Shown here: piece after piece, positions 52,633 through 53,163 of the stretch
Layout of the letters: each line of letters starts with the position of its first letter
Numbering within the stretch: position 1 is the first letter of the stretch
From: CAZJBS01 sp964544475
Lineage (GTDB): Bacteria > CLD3 > SB21
Direction: 5' to 3'
Length of the DNA stretch: 53,163 bases
Assembly: GCA_964544475.1 (NCBI GenBank)
Contig: CAZJBS010000022.1
Coordinates: 1-53,163, forward strand
Notes under the pieces: model-generated
What the model was told of the DNA's origin: nothing
Databases searched by the model: none
Seen by the model: only the letters and a program-made list of their open reading frames with translations
Made by a program: the position numbers and the translations under genes

Positions 52633-52875
52633 ATGAGTACGCGACGCAATTCAAAATCACAGGCGGTACGCAAAAACACATCGTATCAGGATGATCCCAA
52701 ATACCGTGCCCGGCTGAAGAAAATGTCAAGGGAAAGGTACCGTACGGATCCGGAATATCGGGAGGCCACCCTAAAGCGAGCCAAAAGGCGATACCACGAG
52801 GATGAAGAATATCGACGGGCTACTTTGCGTCGCGCCAATGAACGATATCAAAAGATCAGAGATCTGAAACATTAG
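52633..52875 (+). CDS. Small basic repeat protein
   Basis: This 80-residue protein is very rich in Arg, Lys, Tyr and Glu. It contains two or three copies of an ~18-residue unit, RYRTDPEYREATLKRAKR / RYHEDEEYRRATLRRANE. It should be helical and likely binds nucleic acid, but no family can be named. It lies just past the last toxin-antitoxin pair; the 108-bp gap before it shows no attC-like element. Confidence 0.65.
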   Translation: MSTRRNSKSQAVRKNTSYQDDPKYRARLKKMSRERYRTDPEYREATLKRAKRRYHEDEEYRRATLRRANERYQKIRDLKH

Positions 52876-52997
52876 AAGGCTTGGGCGCTTGTTCCAATGC
52901 ACGCTCATGAATTCATCTTCGGTCGATTGTAGAGCAGGAACCGCGAAACCGCGTGACGTGGTTGGTTTATCACCGGCCTAAAATCAAAGGAGAGACG

Positions 52998-53163
52998 ATG
53001 CAACCCGGCCATTGGACAATATTGATTTCCTGTCTTGTGCTCATGCCGGCCATCAGGCCGGTGGTTGGACAAACCGATTCCCTTCCACAAAACGCCGCCA
53101 GGCATGCGCTTCTGTTTCAGATTGGCGAGAACCTGTCGTTGCGTTCTTTTGAAGGCGCGACCC
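52998..53163 (+). CDS. Outer-membrane protein, 5' part only
   Basis: The gene starts at ATG 52998 with AAAGGAG upstream and runs off the window. A signal peptide (about residues 1-25, ending VVGQ) is followed by SLPQNAARHALLFQIGENLS, which looks like the start of an outer-membrane beta-barrel protein. Only about 55 residues are visible. Confidence 0.75.
   Translation, partial: MQPGHWTILISCLVLMPAIRPVVGQTDSLPQNAARHALLFQIGENLSLRSFEGAT

Overview
The window looks like part of a draft or metagenome-derived chromosome of a Gram-negative bacterium. It has two runs of exactly 100 N (9390-9489, 29186-29285), both inside repeats. Outer-membrane barrel proteins, lipoproteins, a fused alpha/beta E1 dehydrogenase, DUF1566 and DUF3857 proteins, a FemAB-family protein, a four-helix-bundle (23S intervening-sequence type) gene and type 2 IPP isomerase together suggest the FCB group (Bacteroidota/Ignavibacteriota/KSB1-like). 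I cannot fix the phylum: there is no rRNA gene, and this is inference from gene content. Most of the window has GC-rich coding sequence whose antisense strand is also open, giving many false reading frames.

Layout. 1-6.6 kb: glycyl-tRNA synthetase, then an efflux/lipoprotein-type ABC operon (adaptor, ATPase, two FtsX-type permeases) split by a small four-helix-bundle gene flanked by AT-rich inverted repeats. 6.7-13 kb: a secreted caspase-like protein and a large fibronectin-III/DUF1566 lipoprotein on the minus strand, separated by GC-rich palindromic repeats that enclose a DUF559 endonuclease gene. 13-25 kb: an unusual 607-residue repeat protein, biotin transporter BioY, a GAF/HD-GYP protein, then the compact thiD - small membrane protein - prmC - PAS histidine kinase - cysS run, a cyclase, a minus-strand cupin/EamA pair and an RsbR-N-like protein. 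25-42.4 kb: glutamine synthetase family protein, DUF3857/transglutaminase protein, ferritin-lipB-TPR overlapping genes, fused E1 dehydrogenase with a strong terminator, an Omp85-like barrel, a polysaccharide deacetylase, then a tightly packed plus-strand run (small coiled protein, fni, DUF4936-like, FemAB, YiiX-like hydrolase, M16 peptidase, SecA-like stand-alone domain).

42.4-43.5 kb is a composite tandem-repeat block. From about 43.7 kb to 52.5 kb the sequence is more AT-rich, every gene is on the plus strand, and genes are separated by palindromic elements. Two of these have the features of integron attC sites. The cargo is a three-gene ABC-three-component (ABC-3C) conflict system with a likely nuclease effector, an unknown glycine-rich membrane-associated protein, another unknown protein, and three toxin-antitoxin-like pairs (DUF433/DUF5615, HicB/HicA, DUF4258/DUF2283). 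I read this as an integron-like cassette array without a visible integrase, carrying defence and stabilisation genes. The window ends inside a new outer-membrane protein gene.

The most interesting leads are this cassette array with its ABC-3C operon, the DUF559 endonuclease whose stop codon is supplied by a palindromic repeat, the four-helix-bundle gene inside the ABC operon, the 607-residue repeat protein and the stand-alone SecA-like domain.
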